Positions 1 through 8,840 of a stretch of DNA of 54,950 nucleotides are shown here, piece by piece. Source of the DNA: Geosporobacter subterraneus DSM 17957 (lineage in GTDB: Bacteria; Bacillota; Clostridia; Peptostreptococcales; Thermotaleaceae); assembly GCF_900142145.1 (NCBI RefSeq), contig NZ_FQZV01000030.1:1-54950 (forward strand), written 5' to 3'. The position numbers and the translations under genes were made by a program. The notes below the pieces were generated by a model. That model searched no databases. It was given only the letters and a program-made list of their open reading frames with translations, and had not been told where the DNA came from. The first letter of the stretch is position 1. Each line of letters begins with the position of its first letter.

Positions 1-327
1 CTGGAGGCAGGCCACTACCATCACACCTTCGGAACCGTATTTAAAAAGCCTGATGGCACAAGATACAACCCGGAATGGGCAGAGGTAGCAAAAGCCTACG
101 GAATCAAGGCAAAGAAAATCAGCAGTGCAGAAGAATTCAAGGCAGTGTTTAAGGAAGCCTTAGAAGCCAACGAACCATACCTGATTGATGTACCAATCGA
201 AAACATTCCGGTACCCACCGATGGGGTATGGAACATCAATGACATCTATACACCGAAGGAAAATGTAGTAGATGGAAAGCTGATGTATGGAGAGCCGATC
301 AAATCCAAGCATGCGGCTACAAAATAA
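1..327 (+). CDS. Thiamine-diphosphate-dependent enzyme (acetolactate synthase-like), C-terminal fragment
   Basis: The reading frame is open from the first base, so only the last 108 residues are present and the start lies upstream. The visible stretch NPEWAEVAKAYGIKAKKI, followed by a segment ending in PYLIDVPIENIPVP, has the shape of the C-terminal TPP-binding domain of acetolactate-synthase-like enzymes. In that fold NPDFxxLAEAxG is followed by a helix and a beta strand ending xLIDVxxD. These enzymes are cytosolic and join or cleave 2-keto acids. The tail after the domain (VWNINDIYTPKENVVDG...) does not match a subfamily I can name, so the substrate is unknown. It lies about 110 bp upstream of a TRAP transporter on the same strand, which suggests it acts on an imported compound. 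Confidence 0.75.
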   Translation: MEAGHYHHTFGTVFKKPDGTRYNPEWAEVAKAYGIKAKKISSAEEFKAVFKEALEANEPYLIDVPIENIPVPTDGVWNINDIYTPKENVVDGKLMYGEPIKSKHAATK

Positions 328-444
328 GTGAATTGCCTAAGAATTAAAAGGAAAGCCCCAAGTGGAAGGGTATGAGAGTACTTCCCCTACCCTTCCACCA
401 TATATGAATTTTACATTTAACAAGGAAGCACGGAGGTGACGAAA

Positions 445-927
445 ATGCGCGTTCTGAAATGGTTGAATGAAAATATTGAAGAATATATACTTATGGGCCT
501 ATTAATCTTTATGGTGGGTATGATGGGTGTTCAGGTTACAATGCGCTATTTATTCAATGCATCCCTTACCTGGTCTGAGGAGCTTACACGCTACGCCTTT
601 GTATGGTCTGCTTTTATTAGTGTGAGCTATTGTATTAAGCGGCATATCTCTATTAAAATTGATCAGTTTCTTCATTTAATGCCAGAAACCGTACAAAGAG
701 TTATATTAAGCATTAACAAAGTAATCATGTTGGCTTTTTTCTCTTATATGCTGTATTATGCTGTATTGGTTGTAAAGAGTACTTACTTAAGCAATCAGCT
801 GAGTGCAGCTTTAGGAGTACCGATCTACCTGGTGCAGGCCTCTACAGTAATAGGGTTTTCCTTAGCGATACTAAGACTGATTCAAAGCTTACTAGGTGTA
901 CTGAAATCACCTAATACTGTAAAATAG
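445..927 (+). CDS. TRAP transporter small permease (DctQ family)
   Basis: This is the small membrane subunit of a tripartite ATP-independent periplasmic-type transporter, which bridges the binding protein and the large permease. The 160 residues contain four hydrophobic segments (about 12-33, 45-65, 80-105 and 122-145). RYLFNASLTWSEEL after the first segment is typical of DctQ (RYxFNxSLxWxEEL). An in-frame GTG lies at 436, but the GGAGG at 432-436 is correctly spaced for the ATG at 445, so that start is chosen. The large permease gene follows after 76 bp and the binding protein gene comes next, giving the usual Q-M-P set. Confidence 0.9.
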   Translation: MRVLKWLNENIEEYILMGLLIFMVGMMGVQVTMRYLFNASLTWSEELTRYAFVWSAFISVSYCIKRHISIKIDQFLHLMPETVQRVILSINKVIMLAFFSYMLYYAVLVVKSTYLSNQLSAALGVPIYLVQASTVIGFSLAILRLIQSLLGVLKSPNTVK

Positions 928-1003
928 CATAAAATTGCGCTAATAATTTATTACTTATTACTAATACAGAGTTCTAGAATGAAAAAAGAAAGGGGGAGCT
1001 CTT

Positions 1004-2296
1004 TTGCCAGCAGGAATTTTGTTTCTTATCTTTGTAGCAGCTTTAGCCTTATCTGTTCCCGTAGCTATAGCATTAGGCATTTCAGCAATTCTACCAAATT
1101 TAGTGAATCCAAGCTTTGCAGCGAGTCCACAGTTGATTATACGAAGTATGATCGGAGGCGTGGATAGCTTTCCGATCCTGGCGGTACCGATGTTTATTTT
1201 GTCGGGTATCATCATGGCCAAAGGGGGCGTATCTAAAAAGATTTTTAATATGGTCTCTTATTTTATCGGAAATAAAACCGCAGGGTTGCCCTGTGCAGTC
1301 GTTATTACCTGTCTATTCTATGGAGCTATCTCCGGTTCGGGACCAGCTACTACAGCGGCGGTAGGTTCTATGACCATACCGATTCTAGTAAGCTTAGGAT
1401 ACGATAAGGTTTTTGCTACAGCCATCGTTGCCGTAGCAGGGGGCTTAGGGGTTATCATTCCACCGAGTATTCCATTCATCCTCTATGGAATGACCTCCGG
1501 CGCATCCGTTGGAAAATTATTTCTTGCCGGAGTTCTTCCAGGACTGCTGATCGGCGGATGTTTAATGCTTTATGCATATTACTACTGCAAAACAAGAGGA
1601 GAAGATAAGGAAAAGCTAAATGAGCATTACTACGCTTTAAAAAGTCAGGGTTTTATGACCGTATTTAAAGACAGCTTTTGGGCCTTATTCGCTCCTGTGA
1701 TCATCCTTGGAAGTATTTACAGCGGTATTGCATCTCCCACGGAGGCAGCTACAATTTCCGTATTCTATGCGATTATCATCAGTCTTTACGTATACAAGTC
1801 TCTAACCTATAGAGATATCCCTAAAATTTTGAGAGAAGCTACTAGTACATTTACACCGATCCTGTTTATCCTAGCTTCAGCAGTTGCCTTTGCAAGAGTG
1901 TTAACCCTAATGCAGGTACCACAAATCGTGGCAGCAGCGATAACCTCTGTATTTACAGGAAAGATTTCAATTTTGATTGTGATAAATATCCTGCTGCTCT
2001 TTGTAGGCATGGTAATGGATACGAGTCCGGCTATTCTGATTCTAACTCCGATCCTGCTGCCGATTATGACTTCAGTAGGAGTTGACCCTATTCATTTCGG
2101 TATCATTATGGTAGTAAACTTAGCTATTGGTTTCGTTACACCTCCGATTGGAATCAATCTGTTTGTTGCCAGCTCCTTAACCGGGATAGAGGTCGTACAA
2201 ATAGCAAGGAAAGCAGCCCCTTTCATTATAGCCTTCTTGATCGCCCTGGTATTTATTACCTTTATTCCGGAGATCAGCTTGCTGCTTACCCGGTAA
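1004..2296 (+). CDS. TRAP transporter large permease (DctM family)
   Basis: This 430-residue, highly hydrophobic protein is the ion-coupled translocation subunit of the TRAP transporter. Family signatures are visible: SGSGPATTAAVGSMTIP near residues 105-120 and GGLGVIIPPSIPFILYG near 145-160. Later come ASPTEAATISVFYA and the C-terminal NLAIGFVTPPIGINLFVASS. Length and roughly a dozen membrane segments match DctM. The start is TTG, placed 8 bases after an AAGGGGGAG ribosome binding site. It sits between dctQ and dctP homologues. The substrate cannot be read from this subunit; the sodium or proton gradient drives uptake in characterised family members. Confidence 0.93.
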   Translation: MPAGILFLIFVAALALSVPVAIALGISAILPNLVNPSFAASPQLIIRSMIGGVDSFPILAVPMFILSGIIMAKGGVSKKIFNMVSYFIGNKTAGLPCAVVITCLFYGAISGSGPATTAAVGSMTIPILVSLGYDKVFATAIVAVAGGLGVIIPPSIPFILYGMTSGASVGKLFLAGVLPGLLIGGCLMLYAYYYCKTRGEDKEKLNEHYYALKSQGFMTVFKDSFWALFAPVIILGSIYSGIASPTEAATISVFYAIIISLYVYKSLTYRDIPKILREATSTFTPILFILASAVAFARVLTLMQVPQIVAAAITSVFTGKISILIVINILLLFVGMVMDTSPAILILTPILLPIMTSVGVDPIHFGIIMVVNLAIGFVTPPIGINLFVASSLTGIEVVQIARKAAPFIIAFLIALVFITFIPEISLLLTR

Positions 2297-2457
2297 AACC
2301 TTATAGAAAGCCATATGTAAAGTGTTTTAAAGAAATCCGTATTCAAAATCATATGCATTGATTCCAATAGGGTTTCATAGGTCGGATAGGAACGGAATTA
2401 GGGCAATGCACGTGGTTTGAAATGATAAACCTAACTAAAAGAAAGGAATGGGAGAGC

Positions 2458-3507
2458 ATGAAAAACTTTAAAAGAATCATTAGTTTGATGATGGTAATTG
2501 TATTAGCACTTTCTTTAGCAGCATGTGGTGGAGGAAATACCAATCAGCCAGCTCAAAATCAACCTGCTGCAGACCCAGGAAAACCTGAGTACAGTTTTAC
2601 ACTGGCAATGGATTCACCGGAAAACACAGTAACTTATCTTTTCGCTGAAAAATTTGCTACTTTAGTAAAAGAAAAGTCAGCAGGTAAAATGGAAGTTCAG
2701 ATTTTTGCAAATGGACAGTTAGGCAGTGACAGAGAAATTGCGGAAAGTGTTCAACAAGGAAACATTGACTTCGTTACACAAAATACAGCGCCACAGGTAA
2801 ACTTTGTTCCACAGCTAGGCGTATTTGATATGGCTAAAGTTTTTCCTGATGCTGCAACGGCAAGAAAAGTTCTAGATGGTCCTTTCTTTGATACAATCGC
2901 TGCTCAATATGAAAAAGCCGGATTCAAATTGTTAGGTTATGTAGATCAAGGGTTCAGACAGATGACTACAAACAAAAAAGTAGAATCTTTCGCAGATTTT
3001 AAAGGTCAAAAGATTCGTACAATGGAAAACCCAAATCACGTTGCATTCTGGAGTGCATTAGGAGCAAATCCTACGCCTATGGCATGGGGTGAAGTATATA
3101 TCGGACTTCAACAAAAAACAATAGATGCACAGGAAAATCCTTATGAAGTAATCGTGGCAAACAAAATCTACGAGCAACAAAAATATGTAATCAACACAAA
3201 CCACATTCTACATCTTATCTCATTGATTACAAACCCAGCTAAATTCAACAGCTTATCACCAGAGTATCAAAAAATCATTACAGATTCAGTTGCTGAAGCA
3301 AAGGTGTGGGCAAATCAACAAGCAGATGAGCGTATCGACGGTAGAGTTAAAATCATGCAAGAAAATGGTGTAGAAATTGTAGAACTGCCAGCAGAAGTGC
3401 ATGCACAAATGCAAGAAAAAGCAGAAGCTGCTTATGAACTGATCCGTGGAAAAGTAGGAGCTGAACTAGTAGATGGTCTATTAAAAGCTGTTGAAGCAGC
3501 GAAGTAA
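2458..3507 (+). CDS. TRAP transporter substrate-binding lipoprotein (DctP family)
   Basis: This 349-residue lipoprotein captures the substrate outside the membrane and hands it to the DctQM permease. The N-terminus has a lipoprotein signal: MKNFKR, a hydrophobic stretch and the lipobox LAAC with Cys23, followed by a Gly/Asn/Gln/Pro-rich linker. The mature part shows DctP features, including NGQLGSDREIAESVQQGNIDF and the segment GQKIRTMENPNHVAFWSALG, where the Arg is the usual carboxylate ligand. The ORF extends back to 2422, but the ATG at 2458 has an AAGGAATGGGAG ribosome binding site and begins the signal peptide. An organic acid ligand is likely from the family; its identity is unknown. 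Confidence 0.92.
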   Translation: MKNFKRIISLMMVIVLALSLAACGGGNTNQPAQNQPAADPGKPEYSFTLAMDSPENTVTYLFAEKFATLVKEKSAGKMEVQIFANGQLGSDREIAESVQQGNIDFVTQNTAPQVNFVPQLGVFDMAKVFPDAATARKVLDGPFFDTIAAQYEKAGFKLLGYVDQGFRQMTTNKKVESFADFKGQKIRTMENPNHVAFWSALGANPTPMAWGEVYIGLQQKTIDAQENPYEVIVANKIYEQQKYVINTNHILHLISLITNPAKFNSLSPEYQKIITDSVAEAKVWANQQADERIDGRVKIMQENGVEIVELPAEVHAQMQEKAEAAYELIRGKVGAELVDGLLKAVEAAK

Positions 3508-3581
3508 TTCATCGCTTTGTAGAGTAAAGTCGAAAGCTAAGAGAATAGAAACCAGCAAAGCACAGAGCATTAGATGATGAG

Positions 3582-3647
3582 AGGTGAGAGTTGGTCCTAA
3601 GTAGTGTACTCACTAGAACAAGCGCTGCGAAGGGCAAATTCTCACCT
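3582..3647 (+). other. Long hairpin between the TRAP and MFS genes, possible structured RNA
   Basis: An 11-bp stem (AGGTGAGAGTT at 3582-3592 pairing with AATTCTCACCT at 3637-3647, one G-U pair) encloses 44 nt. Inside is a second hairpin, TAGTG-TACT-CACTA (3602-3615). No U tract follows, so it is not a standard terminator. It lies 38 nt before the MFS start and could be an attenuator, a processing site or a remnant of a mobile repeat. Confidence 0.45.
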
Positions 3648-3684
3648 TAAATTATATGGAATATCTTAGGGAGGAATCAGGGCG

Positions 3685-4851
3685 ATGAGCAAAAAGATCT
3701 TATTTTTTATCATAACAGGATTTTTCTGGTTTTCCCTGTATACCTATATTCCTCAGATGACCAATTATGCTAAAGAGATGGGTGCCTCCTACAAGATGAT
3801 AGGATTAATTGCAGGTGTCTATGGACTAAGTCAAACCATATTGAGAATCCCTTTAGGGATTGTCTCCGATGCATTCAATAGACGGAAGGTTTTTGTAGAA
3901 ATAGGCTTGTTGATCACGGTGGCCAGTGCGCTTTTAGTTTTCCTTGTTCCCAATGTATATATGCTGCTGATGGGGAGATTTATCGCCGGGATTGCTGCAG
4001 CTACATGGGTTAATTTTACAGTAATGTTTTCAGGATACTTCGATGCTTCTCAGTCTACAAAGGCTATTGGTATTATCAATTCTGCCAGCAAGGTAGGACA
4101 ATTTACTGCCATGCTGCTAGGTGGAGTGGTTTCTTTACGTTTCGGTATTCGCTATGTATTTCTTTTAAGTGTACTGGGTGGCAGCATAGGCTTTATACTG
4201 AGCTTATTTGTAAGGGAGAAACAAGATCCCCGGAGGAGAAAGACCTTTCGAACTGCAGACTTATCAAGTATCCTAAGTGATAGGTATATATTGCACATCT
4301 CCCTTCTGGGAATCATATCACAGCTTATGAATTATTCAACAACCTTTGGATTTACGCCGTTGATTGCTTCCGGTTTAGGGGCCGATAACCTCGATCTTGG
4401 ATTGCTGGCAACCGCATTTAATCTACCCCAGATTGCATTTGCTGCATTGTCGGGCACCCTATTTATCAAGTATTTCGGAGAAAAAAATACTTTACTGCTG
4501 GGCTTTTCAGTAACCACAGCAATGTGTATGATTACGCCCTTCGTTCCAAACCTGCCTATACTCTACTTTGTACAGGTGATCAATGGTATCGGAAATGCCA
4601 TATCATTTCCACTATTAATGGGTCTGGTCATCAAAAACGTAGATACAGGCTTAAGGAACACAACTATGGGAGTCTATCAAGCTATGTATGGTGTGGGGAT
4701 GCTTATAGGGCCAATGCTGTTAGGGAGTGTAGGAGATGCCTTTGGATTAGTTTCCGGGTTTATTGCCACAGGACTGTTGGGGGTTTTGGCTATGGTATCT
4801 ATACAGCTATTTAGTGCTAAGCAGAATATGCAAAGCAATCAAACACTTTAA
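3685..4851 (+). CDS. MFS transporter
   Basis: This 388-residue membrane protein of the major facilitator superfamily has about 12 hydrophobic segments. The loop between segments 2 and 3 carries the motif-A-like sequence GIVSDAFNRRKVFVEIG, and a charged central loop (REKQDPRRRKTFR) separates the two halves. MFS carriers move small molecules by uniport, symport or antiport; direction and substrate are not evident. GGGAGG lies 12 bases before the ATG. It stands between the TRAP genes and an IclR regulator, so it may handle the same or a related compound, for example exporting a pathway intermediate. That link is inference from position only. Confidence 0.88.
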   Translation: MSKKILFFIITGFFWFSLYTYIPQMTNYAKEMGASYKMIGLIAGVYGLSQTILRIPLGIVSDAFNRRKVFVEIGLLITVASALLVFLVPNVYMLLMGRFIAGIAAATWVNFTVMFSGYFDASQSTKAIGIINSASKVGQFTAMLLGGVVSLRFGIRYVFLLSVLGGSIGFILSLFVREKQDPRRRKTFRTADLSSILSDRYILHISLLGIISQLMNYSTTFGFTPLIASGLGADNLDLGLLATAFNLPQIAFAALSGTLFIKYFGEKNTLLLGFSVTTAMCMITPFVPNLPILYFVQVINGIGNAISFPLLMGLVIKNVDTGLRNTTMGVYQAMYGVGMLIGPMLLGSVGDAFGLVSGFIATGLLGVLAMVSIQLFSAKQNMQSNQTL

Positions 4852-5022
4852 TGTTATCTAAGGTCTATCATAAAGGAAAGTAAAGAAGAAATGATTAAAA
4901 ATGGGAAGAAATAATAAGAAAGATAGTATAGATGTCATTTCTCTATTATAATAAAAGGGAATGAAAAGAGTAGCGGATGCTTCGTAAAAATATTCATAAA
5001 AGCTATTATTAGGAGGATTGAC

Positions 5023-5811
5023 ATGATGGAAAAAAACAGTGAGAGCAGTGTAAGGTCTATTCAGAGAGCCCTCAATATTTTAAGATGCTTTAATTGGAAA
5101 GAAAGAGAACTAACGATGACCGAGATCACGGAAAAAATCGGCTTAGCAAAATCTACTACTTCAAGACTACTATCCACTTTAGAAGCAGAAGGATTTATAA
5201 GAAGGGATTTAAAGACCGGAAAATATAGCCTGGGACACAACATCTACTATCTAGGACTGATTGCAAAGGATAAACTGGAGCTTAATGAAATTGCTCGGCC
5301 AATTATGGAAGAAATCAATAAAGAAACACAAGAAACCATTAACCTTTATATATTGGATGGGTTAGAATCTGTATGCTTTGATCAGGTAGAAAGCCCGCTG
5401 CCTATCAGACAGGCAGCAAAGATCGGAGAAAGATCACCTCTGTGGGCGGGTGCCAGCGGAAGAGCTATCCTGGCTTTTCTAGAAGAAAAAATATGGTATG
5501 AAATGGTTAAAGAGCTAAAGGCCTTTACCCCAAATACGATCACAGATCCGGAGAAATTTATCCAGACTATGAAAGATGTAAAAAGGCAGGGGTACACCGT
5601 CAGCTTGGGAGAGAAAAATGATCAGGTTGGGTGTATTGCAGCGCCCATTTTTGATGCCTACGGAAAGGTAATCGGAAGTGTAGCCATATCGGGTCCCGTA
5701 TTCCGATTTCCTGAAGATACAGAACGGTTTTCTGTATTAATCCTTGATGCATCCAAAAAAATTTCACAACAAATGGGGTATTATCAAGACAACAAAAATA
5801 CAAAAAAATAA
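5023..5811 (+). CDS. IclR family transcriptional regulator
   Basis: This is a 262-residue regulator with an N-terminal winged helix-turn-helix (about 10-75; RSIQRALNILRCF, MTEITEKIGLAKSTTSRLLSTLEAEGFI). A C-terminal IclR effector-binding domain follows (about 85-255; SGRAILAFL, GYTVSLGEKNDQVGCIAAPIFDAYGKVIGSVAISGP). IclR proteins commonly control catabolic operons for aromatic acids, quinate/shikimate or glyoxylate and bind small carboxylates. AGGAGG lies 6 bases before the first ATG; the second ATG at 5026 is possible. The shikimate dehydrogenase homologue starts 13 bp downstream, so the regulator is probably co-transcribed with it and likely controls this island. Confidence 0.93.
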   Translation: MMEKNSESSVRSIQRALNILRCFNWKERELTMTEITEKIGLAKSTTSRLLSTLEAEGFIRRDLKTGKYSLGHNIYYLGLIAKDKLELNEIARPIMEEINKETQETINLYILDGLESVCFDQVESPLPIRQAAKIGERSPLWAGASGRAILAFLEEKIWYEMVKELKAFTPNTITDPEKFIQTMKDVKRQGYTVSLGEKNDQVGCIAAPIFDAYGKVIGSVAISGPVFRFPEDTERFSVLILDASKKISQQMGYYQDNKNTKK

Positions 5812-5824
5812 GGAAGTGTTATAG

Positions 5825-6691
5825 ATGACAACAAATAAAATTAATGGAAGAACAAGGCTGGTGGGCCTCTTAGGAACACCGATTAAACAAACGAAGTCAC
5901 CGCATATGCACAATTCTGCTTTTCAGTATTTAGACCTAGACTATGCTTATCTTGCCTTCGAGGTAGGAAATGAAGCGCTGAAGCAGGCATTAGACGGCTT
6001 GAAGGTATTAAATGCAGCAGGATGTAACGTAACCATGCCGAATAAACAGACCGTATTGCCCTTGCTGGATGAGCTAAGCCAGGAGGCTAAGTTGATTGGA
6101 TCGGTAAATACAGTACTAAATGACAGTGGAAAACTGATCGGATACAATACTGATGGTAGGGGCTTTGTAAAGAATCTTGAAGAAAACGGAGTAAAGGTAA
6201 AAGGGAAAAAATTCCTTGTAGCTGGTGCCGGCGGCGCTGGAAGAGCGGTGGCTATCCAGTTAGCTATTGATGGTGCAGCAGAAATTTTTCTTATAGATGT
6301 GAACGATGATTTGGCAAAGGAAGTCTGCGGTACCATTAACAATAATATTGAAACCTGTAAGGCAACACCTGCAAAGTTTGGAGAATTTGACCTGAAAGAA
6401 AAACTAAAGGCAGTAGACGTGTTGGTAAACTGTACACCCCTAGGAATGTATCCCAATGAAGATAAAAGCATTGTGGATAGTGCTGACATGTTATATCCTG
6501 AATTGATTGTAGCGGATATCGTTTATTCACCCCTTAAGACCAAGCTGTTGAGTATGGCAGAAGAGGCAGGCTGTAAGACCGTTACAGGAATAGGGATGAT
6601 GATCTGGCAGGGAGCCTTGGCTTTTAAAATATGGACCGGGGTGGACATGCCGGTAGATTATATTAAAGACATTATTTTAGGCAGTAAATAA
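5825..6691 (+). CDS. Shikimate/quinate 5-dehydrogenase family protein
   Basis: This 288-residue NAD(P)-dependent enzyme interconverts 3-dehydroshikimate and shikimate, or dehydroquinate and quinate. The substrate domain has GTPIKQTKSPHMHN and NVTMPNKQTV with the catalytic Lys; GYNTDGRGF carries the substrate Asp. The nucleotide-binding loop is GAGGAGRA near 130, and NCTPLGMYP follows. The sequence (AYLAFEV, N-terminal KSPHMHN, aliphatic rather than NRT-type cofactor loop) looks closer to the YdiB/quinate dehydrogenase group than to biosynthetic AroE. That impression is unverified. Immediately following an IclR regulator and beside TRAP and MFS carriers, it is more likely catabolic than part of the chorismate pathway. 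Confidence 0.9.
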   Translation: MTTNKINGRTRLVGLLGTPIKQTKSPHMHNSAFQYLDLDYAYLAFEVGNEALKQALDGLKVLNAAGCNVTMPNKQTVLPLLDELSQEAKLIGSVNTVLNDSGKLIGYNTDGRGFVKNLEENGVKVKGKKFLVAGAGGAGRAVAIQLAIDGAAEIFLIDVNDDLAKEVCGTINNNIETCKATPAKFGEFDLKEKLKAVDVLVNCTPLGMYPNEDKSIVDSADMLYPELIVADIVYSPLKTKLLSMAEEAGCKTVTGIGMMIWQGALAFKIWTGVDMPVDYIKDIILGSK

Positions 6692-6695
6692 GAAG

Positions 6696-7634
6696 GTGGT
6701 TAAGGTGGAGAGTTTTCGCTCAAAGGGAGGATTTTCTTCAACAGATTTTTTTCTGTTGCTGGTTTCTCTGATCTGGGGATTAAACTATGTAGTTGCTAAG
6801 GTTTCTCTCAGGGAAATGGATCCTCTGCTCTTCACCGCATTACGATTTGTAGTTGGTGCTGTGATTTGTTGGATCATCCTTCTTATGAGAGAAAAAGATT
6901 TTAGGATAACTAAGAGACAGTTTTGGCATTTGTTTTTTACTGGTATTATTGCCCATGGGATCAACCAGATTACTTTTATATATGGGGTTGCGAGGACTAC
7001 TGCAGGTGCAGCTTCTATTATTCTTGCATCCCCGCCCATCTGGGTGGCCTTACTAGCTGCCTTTTTGAAGCTGGAGAAGGTGAATGGTAAAACTGCCGTG
7101 GGGATTTTTATTTCATTCCTTGGGGTATCATTGGTGGTTATGGGGTCTAAAGGGACAGTGCTTGGTGGTACAGATGCTTTATGGGGAAATGTCCTTGTAT
7201 TCATTGCGGGTATATTTTGGAGCATCTATACCATTATGGTTCGAGTTTATCTTAAGGATTTATCCATTATTAAGTTTACCACCTATTCTATAACCTTTAC
7301 TTCCATCTTCTTTATGGCCATTACCTATAAACAGATGATCAATGGAGATTGGTCTGCCTATTCTGCAGAGGCCTGGTATGGGGTTCTTTTTTCAGGAATT
7401 TTTGTGCTGGGGATCTCCTATATTTTATGGAATACAGCGATTCAAAAGGTGGGACCTACCAGAACCGCAGTCTACGCAAATCTTCCGCCCTTTATATCTA
7501 TACTAGTAGGGTGGTTTCAGTTAGGAGAGATGATTACAGGTATCCAGCTTATTGGAGGACTAATTGTCTTAGGCGGTCTTATTTATGTAAGAAAGGCAAA
7601 AGAAGCGTTGGCTACAGCAGGTATAGCGGAATAG
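6696..7634 (+). CDS. EamA/DMT family transporter
   Basis: This is a membrane carrier of about 312 residues with ten predicted hydrophobic segments in two EamA repeats: LVSLIWGLNYVVAKVSLREMDPLLFTALRF in the first and a second from about 155 with a similar pattern. Members export or import amino acids, metabolites or drugs. It begins only 4 bp after the dehydrogenase stop, so it is translated from the same transcript. GTG at 6696 and GTG at 6705 are both plausible starts, because AAGGTGG motifs overlap this junction. The hydrophobic profile is complete. The substrate is unknown. Confidence 0.88.
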   Translation: MVKVESFRSKGGFSSTDFFLLLVSLIWGLNYVVAKVSLREMDPLLFTALRFVVGAVICWIILLMREKDFRITKRQFWHLFFTGIIAHGINQITFIYGVARTTAGAASIILASPPIWVALLAAFLKLEKVNGKTAVGIFISFLGVSLVVMGSKGTVLGGTDALWGNVLVFIAGIFWSIYTIMVRVYLKDLSIIKFTTYSITFTSIFFMAITYKQMINGDWSAYSAEAWYGVLFSGIFVLGISYILWNTAIQKVGPTRTAVYANLPPFISILVGWFQLGEMITGIQLIGGLIVLGGLIYVRKAKEALATAGIAE

Positions 7635-7710
7635 GCACTAAGTGGGAGTTTGCTGATGATATAAAACGATGGGTCATTGTTATAGCTGTATTACGAATGG
7701 AGGGAATAAG

Positions 7711-8652
7711 TTGGTTTTTAATCAGTTAAAAGACGGAGTAAAGTGGCCTTCCAGCATACAAGTATGTGAAGTAGGTCCGAGGGATGGCCTGCAAAACGAA
7801 AAAACGTTACTTACAGTTGAGCAAAAGGTGGAATTAATCGAGCGTTCTGTACAAGCAGGGGTCAAAATTATCGAGATTGGTTCCTTTGTTCACCCGAAAG
7901 CAGTTCCTCCAATGGCGGATACCGATGCGGTAGCACGGCGGCTGAAACGGGTGGAAGGGGTAGAGTATAGGGCTTTGGTGCTAAATATAAAAGGGCTTGA
8001 GAGAGCAGAGGCTGCAGGTATCCGAAAGGCAAAGCTTACGGTATCTGCCAGTCGTGCCCATTCCTTGAGCAATTTGAACAAAACGCCGGAAGAGGCTGTT
8101 CGGGGTTTTACAGAAAGTGCAGAGTATGCCGCCTCCCGTGGCATGGTACTATCCGGAGCTATTTCGACGGCCTTTGGATGCCCTTTTGAGGGAAAAGTAT
8201 CTCTGGAACAGGTTTTATCAGTAGTAGAGTGTTTTCGGGAAATTGGTGTAAAAGAGCTGTCCTTATCAGACACTACGGGAATGGCAAATCCCCAGCAGGT
8301 CTATGAATATGGTTTAAGGGTTAAGGAACAGTTTCCTGATGTAACCTGGAATCTGCACTTCCATAACACGAGAGGCATGGGGCTTGCGAATGTAGTGGCC
8401 GGTATGATGGCGGGCATCGACCGATATGACGCCTGTTTTGCCGGATTAGGCGGATGCCCTTTTGCGCCGGGAGCCTCTGGCAATATCGCGACAGAGGATC
8501 TGATACACATGTGTCACGAGATGGGTATTGAGACAGGTATCGATTTAGACCAAGTTATCAGCATAGGACGATATGTGCAGGAACTCATCGGTCATGATAC
8601 ATCCAGCTTTATCCTGAAGGCCGGCAAGTGCAGCGATATTGTGAAAGCATAA
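7711..8652 (+). CDS. Hydroxymethylglutaryl-CoA lyase family protein
   Basis: This 313-residue TIM-barrel aldolase-type lyase belongs to the family that cleaves HMG-CoA to acetoacetate and acetyl-CoA. Key motifs are EVGPRDGLQNEK near the N-terminus (metal and catalytic Arg-Asp), a metal-ligand NLHFHNTRGMG near residue 220, and the signature GLGGCPFAPGASGNIATEDLIHM with the catalytic Cys. The TTG at 7711 is chosen because GGAGGG at 7699-7704 is correctly spaced; the ORF runs back to 7669 without a ribosome site. In this island it could act on another 3-hydroxy-3-methylacyl-CoA or citramalyl-type CoA ester; that is speculative. A terminator follows, closing the island. Confidence 0.9.
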   Translation: MVFNQLKDGVKWPSSIQVCEVGPRDGLQNEKTLLTVEQKVELIERSVQAGVKIIEIGSFVHPKAVPPMADTDAVARRLKRVEGVEYRALVLNIKGLERAEAAGIRKAKLTVSASRAHSLSNLNKTPEEAVRGFTESAEYAASRGMVLSGAISTAFGCPFEGKVSLEQVLSVVECFREIGVKELSLSDTTGMANPQQVYEYGLRVKEQFPDVTWNLHFHNTRGMGLANVVAGMMAGIDRYDACFAGLGGCPFAPGASGNIATEDLIHMCHEMGIETGIDLDQVISIGRYVQELIGHDTSSFILKAGKCSDIVKA

Positions 8653-8706
8653 GGCATAGAACAGAAAGCGAAAAAGGATTCTTAAAAGCTACTTTTGTCT
8701 AATGAT

Positions 8707-8746
8707 AAAAGGCCCTAGAAAAATGTTCTAAGGCCTTTTATATTTT
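8707..8746 (+). terminator. Rho-independent terminator after the lyase gene
   Basis: AAGGCCCTAGAA pairs with TTCTAAGGCCTT around a short A-rich loop (one bulge), followed by a T-rich run. It ends the transcript of the catabolic island. Confidence 0.8.
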
Positions 8747-8840
8747 GATGGGTTAGCGACAATTGTGAACTGGCTTAAATTATAAAATATGCTTGCATGA
8801 TTTACATATGATAAAATAGGTTAATAGGAGGTGGCAGCAA

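Noticed and set aside
3582-3647. T-box leader upstream of the MFS gene
   Set aside because: The conserved AGGGTGGNACCGCG T-box sequence is absent and no terminator/antiterminator pair follows.
5947-6489. 180-codon open frame on the minus strand inside the shikimate dehydrogenase gene
   Set aside because: It is antisense to a well-supported gene, is rich in Ser/Phe/Pro from reversed codons, has no ribosome site and no recognisable domain.
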